From assembly GCA_014804485.1 (NCBI GenBank), contig JAAUZT010000015.1, forward strand, positions 48,714 to 88,556: a stretch of DNA of 39,843 bases, given 5' to 3'. The first letter of the stretch is position 1, and each line of letters begins with the position of its first letter. Below the pieces are notes generated by a model that saw only the letters and a program-made list of their open reading frames with translations, was not told the origin of the DNA and made no database searches. Below, piece by piece: positions 25,643 through 34,499 of the stretch. This DNA comes from Lachnospiraceae bacterium. GTDB taxonomy: Bacteria; Bacillota; Clostridia; Lachnospirales; Lachnospiraceae. A program made the position numbers and the translations under genes.

Positions 25643-26866
25643 TTACTTTGCTTCCAACCACTCTATCACATTCCTCACAATAATACCGTCATAATTCCCC
25701 AATGTAAGCCTGTCGAGTGTCAACACAGTCTTGGCATAATTGTCCCTGATACTGCGAAGCGGCCTCACTTCACGCTCGAATGTCTCCTGTGCGGACATAT
25801 CCGCAGTAACCTGAAAATATTCAAGTGTCCCCTGCTTTTCCGCCACAAAATCGACTTCTGTATCTCCAAATTTTCCGATATAGACACGATAACCTCGCCG
25901 TAGCAGTTCAAAATAAACAATGTTCTCAACAGAAAAACCCAGATCATAATCTTTTCTGGGTAAAATATGATTTCTTATTCCCAGATCGACCATATAATAT
26001 TTTCTGTTCACTTTTAATAACTGTTTTCCCACAATATCAAATCGTTCTGCAGTATAAAACACAAACGAGTCTGTCAAAGCGTCGATATAGTCGCTCACAG
26101 TGTTCGGCGATACCCTGCGCCCGCTCGATACAAGATAATCCGTAACACTTTTCACGGATACCGGGCTTCCTATGACGCTTGCCAGATATTTGGAAATAGA
26201 TTTAAGAAGAGTAATATCCGTTACCTTGCGTTTATCCGGATCAGTTTCCTTCCGGCGCTGACGCTCCTCAATATCATTTATAATAACTGTATTATAAATA
26301 CCTTCCAGATACATATCCGCTTTTTCTTCTGTTTTGTTCATTGTTGCAATATATGGGAATCCGCCATATTTCATGAAATCAGAAAAAAGTTCAGCGCAAG
26401 ACTCTCTCCCTGCTGCCTCGCAATACTCATGATAGGACAAGGGAAGCATTGATACCTCCACATATCTTCCGCTCAATAATGTTGCCAGATCACCTGACAG
26501 CATATAGGCGTTCGAGCCAGTGATATAAAGATCAACATTTTCTTTAATATATAAACTGTCAACAACTTTCTGGAAACAATCTACTTTCTGGATTTCATCA
26601 AGAAAAATATAGGTCATTTTCCCTTCGCATAATCTCTCCTTAATGTACCGGTGGAGCTCCTTATAATTCAACAGTTCCTCGAAATCCAGATCTTCAAAAT
26701 TAATAGAGATGATCTGCTCATCAGCGACACCATCGTTTCTTAAATATTCCTGATATTGATTTAAAAGTGTTGATTTACCGCAGCGTCTGATTCCGGTAAC
26801 GACTTTGATAACACTTTCGTCTTTCCAGTCTGCTAATTGTCCTAAATATTCCCGTCGCTGAATCAA
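25643..26866 (-). CDS. AAA-family ATPase with DUF4143 domain
   Basis: About 407 residues. Walker A GIRRCGKSTLL (near residue 27) and Walker B MTYIFLDEIQKV, then sensor-like DLYITGSNAYML, followed by a DUF4143 C-terminal domain with nuclease-like GDTEVDFVAEKQG. This AAA_14/DUF4143 family is very common in gut anaerobes; function is not established. The likely start is TTG at 26866 (MIQRREYLGQL) since AGGGGGTG lies 6 bases before; a GTG at 26875 is less well spaced. Single gene, no operon partner obvious. Confidence 0.88.
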   Translation of the reverse strand: MIQRREYLGQLADWKDESVIKVVTGIRRCGKSTLLNQYQEYLRNDGVADEQIISINFEDLDFEELLNYKELHRYIKERLCEGKMTYIFLDEIQKVDCFQKVVDSLYIKENVDLYITGSNAYMLSGDLATLLSGRYVEVSMLPLSYHEYCEAAGRESCAELFSDFMKYGGFPYIATMNKTEEKADMYLEGIYNTVIINDIEERQRRKETDPDKRKVTDITLLKSISKYLASVIGSPVSVKSVTDYLVSSGRRVSPNTVSDYIDALTDSFVFYTAERFDIVGKQLLKVNRKYYMVDLGIRNHILPRKDYDLGFSVENIVYFELLRRGYRVYIGKFGDTEVDFVAEKQGTLEYFQVTADMSAQETFEREVRPLRSIRDNYAKTVLTLDRLTLGNYDGIIVRNVIEWLEAK

Positions 26867-26875
26867 GTTTTGCAC

Positions 26876-27209
26876 CCCCTTTTATTCATTCCTATTATGG
26901 CATATTCTTTTAAAATTATCAATATTTATTCCGATTTCGGAATGTTTTGTCAACTAACAACATAACTTGAAAATTGTATAACCTTCCAATCCTCCTCAAC
27001 AAGTGTATCTTTTTGTATAATTAAAGCTTTTATAAAGGCTTTTTTGAGATGTAATATATTTTTCAAACAACTTTTTGTCCTAAATGCAAACTTTTTCAAA
27101 CGACTTTTACAGCATTTATGCAACTTTTTCAAGCGACTTTTTAAATAAACGAACCTTTTCACGCGCGTTTATATTTCCACCGTTCGGTACAACTCGCCAT
27201 ACCGTTCTG
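26876..27209. other. AT-rich intergenic stretch with 24-bp direct repeats
   Basis: GCAACTTTTTCAAGCGACTT-type sequence occurs at 27120-27143 and, nearly the same, at 27086-27109. A palindrome TTCCGATTTCGGAA lies at about 26930-26943. A 70-residue Lys-rich frame spans 26950-27162 on the minus strand but is made by these repeats and lacks a ribosome binding site. I see no gene here. Confidence 0.55.
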
Positions 27210-27680
27210 TCACACCCACAACGCCTCACTCAAAGCATGTTGTGCTCTGATATCTTCAATGCATACCATTTTTACTAACAGCCACGCCCGCTCCTCCTCT
27301 GTCATTTCGGCAAACTTCTCTGCTGCCCTGGAACCTTGTACATTATTGATAATATTACCAATACACTCCTCTTTATATTTTGCCAGGCTCATTGCCTCCT
27401 GCCATGCCTGCCGTTTCCTTTCAAGTATTTCAAGCAACGCCGCTTTCTCCTTTTTCCCGTCTATGATCATTTTGATCTCGTCAAGAGAAAAACCGAGTGC
27501 TTTCAATTCTAACAGCGCATTTAACTGCTGTACCTGCTCCGCCGAATAGTAACGATACCCATTCTCAGCATCTACTTTTACAGGCTTAATAATGCCTTTC
27601 TTTTCATATAAGCGTATTGCCTTTCTGGAAATACCAAAAAAGTCTGCAATTTCTCCGATCAGCATAAACCCATCTTTCAT
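27210..27680 (-). CDS. MerR-family transcriptional regulator
   Basis: 156 residues. Winged-helix N-terminus (IGEIADFFGISRKAIRLYEK, then ENGYRYYSAEQVQQLNALLE), coiled-coil dimer helix and a small C-terminal domain without metal-binding Cys clusters. Start ATG at 27680 with GGAGG 6 bases before. Last gene of the exporter operon; it probably controls the operon promoter, which has the 19-bp spacer characteristic of MerR targets. Ligand unknown, likely a drug or peptide exported by the neighbours. Confidence 0.9.
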   Translation of the reverse strand: MKDGFMLIGEIADFFGISRKAIRLYEKKGIIKPVKVDAENGYRYYSAEQVQQLNALLELKALGFSLDEIKMIIDGKKEKAALLEILERKRQAWQEAMSLAKYKEECIGNIINNVQGSRAAEKFAEMTEEERAWLLVKMVCIEDIRAQHALSEALWV

Positions 27681-27714
27681 ACGCACCCTCCGTTTCTAAT
27701 CGGTAAACATCTGA

Positions 27715-28668
27715 CTATTCTTCCAATATATCACAAACCCTTTTTACACAGACTGAATTTGCTTTCAGATTATTTAAACAGGTAACGAGCATGAACACTC
27801 CGGCCATAATAGAACCTCTGACTTGAAAACAATAAACCACATCAGAAAACGCCATCTTCTCACCGGAAATAAATCCGTATCCCATGAGCAGGATCACAAG
27901 ATATCCCCCAATTCCGAACAGCCGCATACCCACATCGCTCAGCGCACTGCGCACATGGATCTTCATATTGATTTTCATTAGTTTTCTGCTGTTCTCTTCA
28001 CATTTTTTGATCATCATCTCTTCGGCATCGTATAACAAAATTGCGTCCGCCTCCGTAATCAACGGCTTGATCGCAGAGGTGTTTTCCGCCATGGCATTCT
28101 GCGATTCTTCCTTCAATTTTGGGACAGCCATAAGTACTGTTTTATAGTTTACAAGTAGTTGCAAAAGAATAAACGCCCATGTTACAGTAAGAAAAAGCAG
28201 ACTGCTTTTAAGCATTAAAAAAGAAGACAACATGGTATTTATGACAGCAACTGTAATGTGGGGAATGTTCAACGGTCCATTCATCATTGTAAAAGCCGCC
28301 TGTATATCGCTGTTTAATCTTGTGATCCATTCGCCGCTAAACCGACTGCCTACTCGTTTAAGGGGTAGACTCAGAATCTTATGAAACATCTTTTGTTGAA
28401 TCCGTACTTCCGTTTTCGCAGCAAATGCCGCATAATTACTCCATACCACTCCGTTATACATAAACAACATCATGCATAGCAATCCGTATACTGCACATAT
28501 TTCCAACAGAGAACCGGTATTACCTGCTTCCAGACACCGAAAAACCGATCGCATCAGACTCGCCAGCATCCAGGTTCTGATGGCATCAAAAGGAGCCCTG
28601 AGCACTAGTAAAAAGAAGTATTTGCGCCAAATTCCCATTTCACGTATCAATTTGCCAAAGTCACTCAC
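27715..28668 (-). CDS. ABC exporter transmembrane protein without ATPase domain (second half)
   Basis: 317 residues with about six membrane segments. The order and cytosolic loops are those of type IV (ABC_membrane) exporters: VRIQQKMFHKILSLPLKRVG, FSGEWITRLNSDIQAAFTMM and the coupling-helix region KEESQNAMAENTSAIKPLIT followed by ILLYDAEEMMIKKCEENSRK. The protein ends at KANSVCVKRVCDILEE, exactly where most exporters continue into the ATPase. Overlaps the ATPase gene by 8 bases. Most likely one half of a heterodimer with 29533-30501. Confidence 0.86.
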   Translation of the reverse strand: MSDFGKLIREMGIWRKYFFLLVLRAPFDAIRTWMLASLMRSVFRCLEAGNTGSLLEICAVYGLLCMMLFMYNGVVWSNYAAFAAKTEVRIQQKMFHKILSLPLKRVGSRFSGEWITRLNSDIQAAFTMMNGPLNIPHITVAVINTMLSSFLMLKSSLLFLTVTWAFILLQLLVNYKTVLMAVPKLKEESQNAMAENTSAIKPLITEADAILLYDAEEMMIKKCEENSRKLMKINMKIHVRSALSDVGMRLFGIGGYLVILLMGYGFISGEKMAFSDVVYCFQVRGSIMAGVFMLVTCLNNLKANSVCVKRVCDILEE

Positions 28669-29323
28669 GAACCAGTCTCCCTCCCTTCATACGATAAATC
28701 GTATAACTATGATCTAAAGTTTCCCGATGATGGGTAACGTGGATTACTGTCTTTTCAAACATCAGTGTATTTAAGGCATTCAATACCGACCGTCCGCTAT
28801 CCTGATCCAAAGCCGAAACCGGCTCATCTAACAGAATAATCTGCGCATCCTTACAGAGTGCCCTGGCTATCTGAATCCGTTGCGCCTGCCCGCCGGACAC
28901 CTGATTTCCCCGCTCACCCACATTCGTATTCAGTCCATCCGGCAAACTCTCGATCCATTCTGTAAGACTTGCATTCTGACAGGCTATACGTACTGCCTCT
29001 TCTGAAATATCATGACCACAGGTAATATTGTCCCTGATGGACATTGGAAAAAGGCTGCTATGCTGCATAACAACAGCAATATGCTCCCTGATTTTCTCCG
29101 GAGAACGCTCACCCGCTATGACAACCTCGCCGCAATCAGCTTCATAGAGTCCGGCAATTATCTTTAACACAGTGCTTTTTCCGCACCCGCTGTCCCCGAC
29201 GATTCCGATATGTTCACCGGGTCTTACTCTGAGCGACAGATTCTCTATGACCGTAGCACCCTCGTATGAAAACGAAATATTATCTAAACAAACTGCGTAT
29301 TCACACATAGTCTTTTCCTTCAT
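28661..29323 (-). CDS. ABC exporter ATP-binding protein
   Basis: 220 residues from the ATG at 29323 (MKEKTMCEYAV), which has AAGGGGAG at good spacing; an ATG 10 codons earlier is weaker. Motifs: Walker A GDSGCGKST, signature NQVSGGQAQRIQIARALCK, Walker B IILLDEPVSALD, switch His VIHVTHH. The exporter-type sequence DNISFSYEGATVIENLSLRV starts it. Probably energises both flanking membrane proteins as a homodimer. Confidence 0.92.
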   Translation of the reverse strand: MKEKTMCEYAVCLDNISFSYEGATVIENLSLRVRPGEHIGIVGDSGCGKSTVLKIIAGLYEADCGEVVIAGERSPEKIREHIAVVMQHSSLFPMSIRDNITCGHDISEEAVRIACQNASLTEWIESLPDGLNTNVGERGNQVSGGQAQRIQIARALCKDAQIILLDEPVSALDQDSGRSVLNALNTLMFEKTVIHVTHHRETLDHSYTIYRMKGGRLVRE

Positions 29324-29532
29324 AGTTTCTCCCCTTATAATTTCTTGCTTCATAATTTCTTCCCGTATCTCGTCTCAGCAATATAAACATCCATGAACAA
29401 ATATCTGTTCTCTGGCACTGTTCCATGCAAACTTTGTTCTCTTTGTGATATTTAGATTGTCTTAAGCAACGTTCTTTGATACCATAGAAACCTTCTCACA
29501 CTTGTGCCCATGTCTGCTTTGACACAAACGCT

Positions 29533-30501
29533 TCATGAAAAACGGGCAAATATAAGTTTTTCCTCTAATCGGTCAACAGAGGCGCTGAACCCCCTAAAAT
29601 TAGCATAAATCCCCGGCATATTCTGCAAAAATCCTGAAACATTCCCCGACAAATTGATAAATATATAAAAAGTCCCGATACTGATCTCTCCAGTTATCAC
29701 CATAGCCCCGCCAGCCCCAAGCAATAACAAAAGCGGTACAAAAGAGAGCACGCCCGAAAGCGACATGAGGCCGGCAGTAATCCTCTCCTTCTTAACATTC
29801 GCATTCTCCCATTCCGAAAGATTCTCCGCCATAGTGTCTTTGATCAGCTTATATGCATCATAAACCTGAATTATCGGAAACAAATCCAGAATCATATCCG
29901 CCAAACCATTGGTTTTTTGCTTGCTGCTTTGACACTGTGCTGTGTAATTTTTAATGATCTTACTGGAACAAGCGCAATATACGATCAGCGGAATCACCGG
30001 CAAGATAGAAATAAAAGCCAGCTTAACATTCTGACTAAGCAAAAACACGACCGTGACAGCAAACGTGCCAAACTGCTTTACTAATGAAAAGAGATTTTCA
30101 TTCAAATAATCGGAGATATCTTTCAGCTCATTTTGCATCGCAGACTGCTCTTCTCCCACATTCATTCTCGAAAGCATTCGGATGTCACCTCGTAAATAGT
30201 ACCTGACATACGCCATCCGCATTTCATGCGCAAAAATCTCACACGTGTAAGAAGCCAGATAAGATGATAAATATTCGCTGATAGTATGCAAGAGAATGAT
30301 AAATATTCCGGTCGGTAAAACAGCAAAAACTACATGCGACCCGCTCTCAAAATCAACCGTAGTTATACCGCCCAAAATATCCAATAAACCTGCCAGGAAT
30401 TTATTCCAGCATAAATTTAAAATGATTGATAAGAGCGCAAGTATCATCGTTATACGAAACAGAAAGTTATGCAATTTAACAAGGTTCTTTAAAATTTTCA
30501 A
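29533..30501 (-). CDS. ABC exporter transmembrane protein without ATPase domain (first half)
   Basis: About 322 residues. Six membrane segments and the exporter loops MRMAYVRYYLRGDIRMLSRM, NELKDISDYLNENLFSLVKQ and KQKTNGLADMILDLFPIIQV. Ends at FSASVDRLEEKLIFARFS, again at the usual junction with the ATPase. The open frame extends to 30687, but that part lies upstream of the promoter at 30540-30570. The TTG at 30501 (MKILKNLVKLHNF) has AGAGGA and fits, so it is chosen. The next 179 bp hold no ATPase remnant that I can see. Confidence 0.8.
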   Translation of the reverse strand: MKILKNLVKLHNFLFRITMILALLSIILNLCWNKFLAGLLDILGGITTVDFESGSHVVFAVLPTGIFIILLHTISEYLSSYLASYTCEIFAHEMRMAYVRYYLRGDIRMLSRMNVGEEQSAMQNELKDISDYLNENLFSLVKQFGTFAVTVVFLLSQNVKLAFISILPVIPLIVYCACSSKIIKNYTAQCQSSKQKTNGLADMILDLFPIIQVYDAYKLIKDTMAENLSEWENANVKKERITAGLMSLSGVLSFVPLLLLLGAGGAMVITGEISIGTFYIFINLSGNVSGFLQNMPGIYANFRGFSASVDRLEEKLIFARFS

Positions 30502-30539
30502 AACAATTTCCTCTATGTACTTTGAAATCTTTGATACAT

Positions 30540-30570
30540 AGTGTAAACTATGTCCCAAGGGCAAGGTCAA
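30540..30570 (-). promoter_or_regulatory. MerR-type promoter of the exporter operon
   Basis: Minus strand TTGACC (30570-30565), 19-base spacer, TACACT (30545-30540). The long spacer with partial dyad (GTG..AC..TG.CCC mirrored around the centre) is the hallmark of promoters activated by MerR proteins. The regulator is the last gene of this operon. Confidence 0.62.
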
Positions 30571-30689
30571 GCACGGAAACAAGCTTTGTAAGGAGAAACG
30601 ACTATAACAAATACAAAGATATATAATATGTCGTTTGCAAAACTGTATCCAACACTTATTGCAAAAGACCAAAAAATGCGGAGGCAAAC

Positions 30690-31172
30690 ATGATAAAAGA
30701 AGTAAAGGAAAATGATGTGGCTGAATGTGTGAAAGTAATTAGAGAAAGTTTTGGTACAGTTGCAGACGAATTTGGCTTTAATATTACAAATGCACCAAGA
30801 TTTACAGCATTTGCCACAACAGAGGAAAGATTATTTTGGCAGCTAAACGAAGAAAACCGACCTATGTATGCATTTTATGACAACGAAAATATTGTGGGAT
30901 ATTACTCTTTGTCAATAAGAGAGCATAATGAGTGTGAGTTAAATAATTTGTGTGTTATTCCTACATACCGGCACAACGGAATAGGGGAAAAACTTTTAGA
31001 AAATGCCTTTAAGGTTGCGCAAGACCTAAACATTAATAAGATTAAGATCAGCATTGTTGAAGAAAACACGGTACTAAGAAAATGGTATGAAACATTTGGC
31101 TTTATCCATACTGGTATACAAAAATTTGATTTTTTTCCATTTACCTGTGGATATATGGAAAAAATTTTGTAG
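30690..31172 (+). CDS. GNAT acetyltransferase
   Basis: 160 residues of GNAT fold. The acetyl-CoA signature is seen in ELNNLCVIPTYRHNGIGEKL (R-x2-G-x-G variant RHNGIG), followed by EENTVLRKWYETFGFIHTGI. GGAGG precedes the ATG. First gene of the plus-strand side of the divergent region; the substrate is unknown. It is the first of five GNATs in 6 kb. Confidence 0.9.
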   Translation: MIKEVKENDVAECVKVIRESFGTVADEFGFNITNAPRFTAFATTEERLFWQLNEENRPMYAFYDNENIVGYYSLSIREHNECELNNLCVIPTYRHNGIGEKLLENAFKVAQDLNINKIKISIVEENTVLRKWYETFGFIHTGIQKFDFFPFTCGYMEKIL

Positions 31173-31261
31173 TATGAAAAAATTTTACTATGATTTATAA
31201 CTTGCAAAATAAAGTAATGCTGTAATTCGCCATAAAAATCAAACGCTCAGGAGAATTGCCG

Positions 31262-31723
31262 ATGAAAGAAATAATTGTTTATGAAATGTCATTCAACGGA
31301 ACATTAAAGCATCCGACAATTATGTCCTGTGTTTCTTTTCAACAAAAATATTGGAATGAATATATGCGAATATATAATGAATGTTTTTATGAGATGAGAA
31401 AAGATTTGGAAATTGAACCATATAATTTTTATTCTGACTATTTTCAGATGAAAAGCAAAACAAATGATACTTTTCTTTACCTGCAAGACGGAATAATCAT
31501 AGGTGCTGTCTCCTGTTATGGTAATGAAGTAGATGATCTGATCGTTAATAAAGCATTTCAAGGGCAAGGCTTTGGACAGAAATTGCTATTATGGGGAATG
31601 AATCATATAAAAGAACAGGGCTATGACGAAATCGTTCTGCATGTAGCTGAATGGAATCAGAATGCCGTGAATCTGTATTTGAAAACAGGATTCCATATCA
31701 GAAAGAAAGAAAAAGTCCGGTAA
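31262..31723 (+). CDS. GNAT acetyltransferase
   Basis: About 153 residues from the ATG at 31262 (AGGAG 8 bases upstream; a TTG two codons earlier is less good). Core: DDLIVNKAFQGQGFGQKLLL (Q-x2-G-x-G) and LHVAEWNQNAVNLYLKTGFH. The N-terminal 65 residues resemble no specific family. Substrate unknown. Confidence 0.88.
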   Translation: MKEIIVYEMSFNGTLKHPTIMSCVSFQQKYWNEYMRIYNECFYEMRKDLEIEPYNFYSDYFQMKSKTNDTFLYLQDGIIIGAVSCYGNEVDDLIVNKAFQGQGFGQKLLLWGMNHIKEQGYDEIVLHVAEWNQNAVNLYLKTGFHIRKKEKVR

Positions 31724-31747
31724 ATCAGGATTACAGAAGGTGATGAG

Positions 31748-32176
31748 ATGACCAGATTAGCAACCTATGAAGACGCTGAACAATTAGAATTACTGAATAA
31801 TGAGTTCAATGGACCAGGCGAAACTACTCTTGAGAATATCAGAAATTCGCTTTTACATAACGCTCAGGAATTCGTTGTGGTAGAGCAAATAGACGGTGAA
31901 CTGGCAGGTTTCATTTGTGTCCAACTCAAAAGATCATTTTGCTATGATGAATATATGGCGGAAATCACAGAGGTTTATGTAAAAGAGAAATACAGAAGAA
32001 AAGGAATTGCTAAAAATATGATCTCATTTGCCGAAGAATATTGCATAAAGCATTATCCATTTCATAAAATTGAACTTCTTACCGGCAAGGAGAATACTGT
32101 TGCTCAAATAGTGTATGATCGATTAGGATACAAAGATGATAGCGAAATGCATTTATCAAAGAGATTCAAAAGATAA
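31748..32176 (+). CDS. GNAT acetyltransferase
   Basis: 142 residues. Core AEITEVYVKEKYRRKGIAKN (R-x2-G-x-A) and LTGKENTVAQIVYDRLGYKD. Begins 24 bp after the previous GNAT stop, with AAGGTGATGAG before the ATG, so co-transcribed. Its overall length and position suggest an aminoglycoside-, amine- or peptide-type acceptor, but this cannot be told. Confidence 0.88.
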   Translation: MTRLATYEDAEQLELLNNEFNGPGETTLENIRNSLLHNAQEFVVVEQIDGELAGFICVQLKRSFCYDEYMAEITEVYVKEKYRRKGIAKNMISFAEEYCIKHYPFHKIELLTGKENTVAQIVYDRLGYKDDSEMHLSKRFKR

Positions 32177-32198
32177 ATTCGGATTTACCGTTAATTTA

Positions 32199-32762
32199 TC
32201 AGTTTAAGACTTCCATGACTTTTTCAAATTTATTTTGATAATGTTTTTTGCTTTCCGCAGATAATTTTTGAAAACTCCTTGTCAATTTACTTTTTACAAA
32301 TTCCTTACCCTCCTCAATGCCCATACCTTTCTGTGCGTAAGCTAAATACAATAAACTTGGTACACTGTCAAAGTGTGAGATGGCATCGGCATCCGCAACA
32401 CATAATTCTTCAATGCTGCTTTTTTCCAGACTTACACTGCCTCTGTGATTTTTAATACATTCTTGTACCAATTCAATTTTCTGCTCATCGTAGTCATATT
32501 CTTTTAAAATACTATATGCCATTTTGGCTCCATGTATATGATGTTGTTCATACAAACTATAGTCCGTAATGGAGGCGATGTCATGTAACCAAGCCGCAAT
32601 CATAACAATTTCCTTGTCTGCTCCGTATTTTTCTGCCAGAATTTCTGCATTTTTAACTACTGCAACAATATGATAGTAACAGCCTATTCCAAATTTATTC
32701 ATCGGTTTCCTGCACCTGTCATATATTTCACTTTGCAAATTATCTAAAATATCGTTTCGCAT
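32199..32762 (-). CDS. HD-domain phosphohydrolase
   Basis: 187 residues. HD ligands: CYYHIVAVVKNA, IAAWLHDIASITDYSLYEQH, CIKNHRGS and CVADADAISHFDS, that is, H...HD...H...D. The ATG at 32762 (MRNDILDNLQSE) has AGAGGT; the open frame upstream of it has no ribosome binding site. Unlike its relative at 8080-8772 it lacks DADKLDA (it has DADAISH). Converges on the preceding GNAT. Substrate unknown. Confidence 0.85.
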   Translation of the reverse strand: MRNDILDNLQSEIYDRCRKPMNKFGIGCYYHIVAVVKNAEILAEKYGADKEIVMIAAWLHDIASITDYSLYEQHHIHGAKMAYSILKEYDYDEQKIELVQECIKNHRGSVSLEKSSIEELCVADADAISHFDSVPSLLYLAYAQKGMGIEEGKEFVKSKLTRSFQKLSAESKKHYQNKFEKVMEVLN

Positions 32763-32915
32763 ATGTACCTCTGTAAATTCCGATTGTGATTTGATGATTT
32801 TAAAGCTGCTATATCTTCCTAATGGCATTACGGACCCTGATAAGGTCAAAATTAAGGAAAAAAAATTCATATACCAGCAGTATAGCACAAAATATATTGA
32901 AATTCATTTTACTAG

Positions 32916-32944
32916 TTGACATTTTGATTTGCTTAAAGTATGAT
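32916..32944 (+). promoter_or_regulatory. Sigma-A promoter of the AbrB-glycosyltransferase operon
   Basis: TTGACA (32916-32921), 17-base spacer, TATGAT (32939-32944): a near-consensus vegetative promoter 35 bp before the first ATG. Confidence 0.88.
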
Positions 32945-32964
32945 TAGTTATACAAATCATACTT
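32936..32964. promoter_or_regulatory. 10-bp inverted repeat over the -10, probable AbrB operator
   Basis: AAGTATGATT (32936-32945) and its perfect reverse complement AATCATACTT (32955-32964) with a 9-base spacer. It covers the -10 box and start point, the right place for repression, and the first gene downstream encodes an AbrB-type DNA-binding protein. Autoregulation is inferred. Confidence 0.7.
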
Positions 32965-32979
32965 ACGGAGGAAAATAAA

Positions 32980-33198
32980 ATGCCGGCACCAAAAGGAAAA
33001 TACGCATGGACAGCTACAGTCGGAGAAAAAGGACAGATTGTTATCCCAAAACAGGCACGTGACATATTCGGAATTAAACCGGGAGATACCCTGCTCCTTC
33101 TCGGTGACGAGGAGCGTGGCATTGCCATTCCTCCCAAGGGAGCATTTGCTGAATTGTTCGGCATTGCTTTTAACGGAAAAGAAGGTGATGAGACATGA
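32980..33198 (+). CDS. AbrB/SpoVT-family DNA-binding regulator
   Basis: 72 residues. Swapped-hairpin AbrB domain with ATVGEKGQIVIPKQARDIFG and IKPGDTLLLLGDEERGIAI. GGAGG precedes the ATG; its stop overlaps the glycosyltransferase start (ATGA at 33195-33198). It most likely represses this two-gene operon through the inverted repeat at the promoter. Confidence 0.92.
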   Translation: MPAPKGKYAWTATVGEKGQIVIPKQARDIFGIKPGDTLLLLGDEERGIAIPPKGAFAELFGIAFNGKEGDET

Positions 33199-34499
33199 AA
33201 AAAATAGCATTCTTCTGCATACCCGCACATGGTCATACAAATCCCATGCTCCCTGTTGCCGCCGAACTTGTGCGGCGCGGAAATATAGTCCGTTTCTATT
33301 CTTTCAACGAATTTGAAAAAAGAATCAAATCCACCGGTGCCGATTTTATATCCTGCGATTCATTCCTGCCGGAACTGACCGCACAGGAAGAAGCCGGTTT
33401 AAAAAACGTCTCCACCACCGAAATGACGATACAGGACATCCGCATTACGCAAAACATGGACGATTTCCTGAATAAGGAGTTTGCGTCTTTTCATCCGGAT
33501 GTTGTCTATACAGACTCCGTCTGCTTCTGGGGAAAATTAAGCGCCTGGAAACATCAGATACCGATGGTCGTATCCACCAGCACCTTTGCCTTCAACCAGA
33601 TGTCTTCGCAGTATATGAAAAACAGCCCGAAAGAGCTGGCGGACATGATTCTCGGACTCCCGCGAATTTCTAAAGAGCTAAAAAAACTGGAGCCTTACGG
33701 CTATCATGTAAAAAACGCCCTTTCCCTTGTACAGAGTGACAATCATACGGATTCCGTTGTATATACCTCACGGAAATTCCAGCCCTATGCAGAGAGCTTC
33801 TCAGAGCACTATGCTTTTGTCGGTCCGTCCGTATTTTCAAATGTTATGCCTGGGAAAGAAAAAGAGCGGCCGCTCATCTATATTTCTATGGGAACCGTGA
33901 TCAATGACCGTCCGGATTTCTACGGAAAGTGTATTGACGCATTAAAGGATATCAATGCCGATGTGATTATTTCCTGCGGAAATGCAATGAATAGGGAACT
34001 TCTCGGAACTCTTCCTGACAATATCAGTGTTTATCCGTATGTCGATCAGCTTGATGTCCTTTCCAAAGCGGACGTTTTTATCACCCACTGCGGAATGAAC
34101 AGCGTTTCCGAAAGTCTGTATATGGCTGCGTCGATGGTTCTTTATCCGCAGACCGGCGAGCAATGTGCCGTAGCAAGAAGAGTTACCGAAATCGGTGCAG
34201 GAATACTGTTACGGAACGATTCATCTGAAGGGATACGAACTGCCGTACAGGAGATTCTGAACAACGCTGCATATGCAAAAGCAGCAGCCGAATGCAGTGC
34301 AGACTTTCGTGCCTGCTCCGGTACTGTCGGTGCCGCCGAATTCATTGAGAATGCACCACATACCACAAAGGGCACAGACGTATTGAGCGAACTGAATAAA
34401 GAGAACGCTAAATTTCAACTTCTATACTGGCTTGTAGTAATTGCCGCAATCCTCTTTACCGGCTTGGTCATCAGCTGGAAATTTGTATGGGTAATCTGA
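33195..34499 (+). CDS. UGT/MGT-type glycosyltransferase with C-terminal membrane tail
   Basis: 434 residues, GT1 family, GT-B fold. N-terminal FFCIPAHGHTNPMLPVAAEL is the typical start of macrolide-type UGTs. The C-terminal donor site shows FITHCGMNSVSESLYMAASM and LYPQTGEQCAVARRVTEIGA. Members add sugars to macrolides, flavonoids or lipids from nucleotide-sugars. A hydrophobic tail (LLYWLVVIAAILFTGLVISW, about 410-429) ends abruptly at TGA. After that TGA the same frame continues for 28 residues, starting LAAGVLSAPIGKAIQKR, before TAA at 34584-34586, so the gene may carry a recent nonsense change or be read through. Confidence 0.9.
   Translation: MKKIAFFCIPAHGHTNPMLPVAAELVRRGNIVRFYSFNEFEKRIKSTGADFISCDSFLPELTAQEEAGLKNVSTTEMTIQDIRITQNMDDFLNKEFASFHPDVVYTDSVCFWGKLSAWKHQIPMVVSTSTFAFNQMSSQYMKNSPKELADMILGLPRISKELKKLEPYGYHVKNALSLVQSDNHTDSVVYTSRKFQPYAESFSEHYAFVGPSVFSNVMPGKEKERPLIYISMGTVINDRPDFYGKCIDALKDINADVIISCGNAMNRELLGTLPDNISVYPYVDQLDVLSKADVFITHCGMNSVSESLYMAASMVLYPQTGEQCAVARRVTEIGAGILLRNDSSEGIRTAVQEILNNAAYAKAAAECSADFRACSGTVGAAEFIENAPHTTKGTDVLSELNKENAKFQLLYWLVVIAAILFTGLVISWKFVWVI

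Noticed and set aside
26950-27162. 70-residue Lys/Cys-rich frame on the minus strand
   Set aside because: Starts at GTG without a ribosome binding site and its repeated SRLKK pattern comes from the direct repeats in the DNA.
29354-29532. Possible remnant of an ATPase domain fused to the first exporter half
   Set aside because: None of the three minus-strand frames shows Walker, signature or other ATPase motifs.
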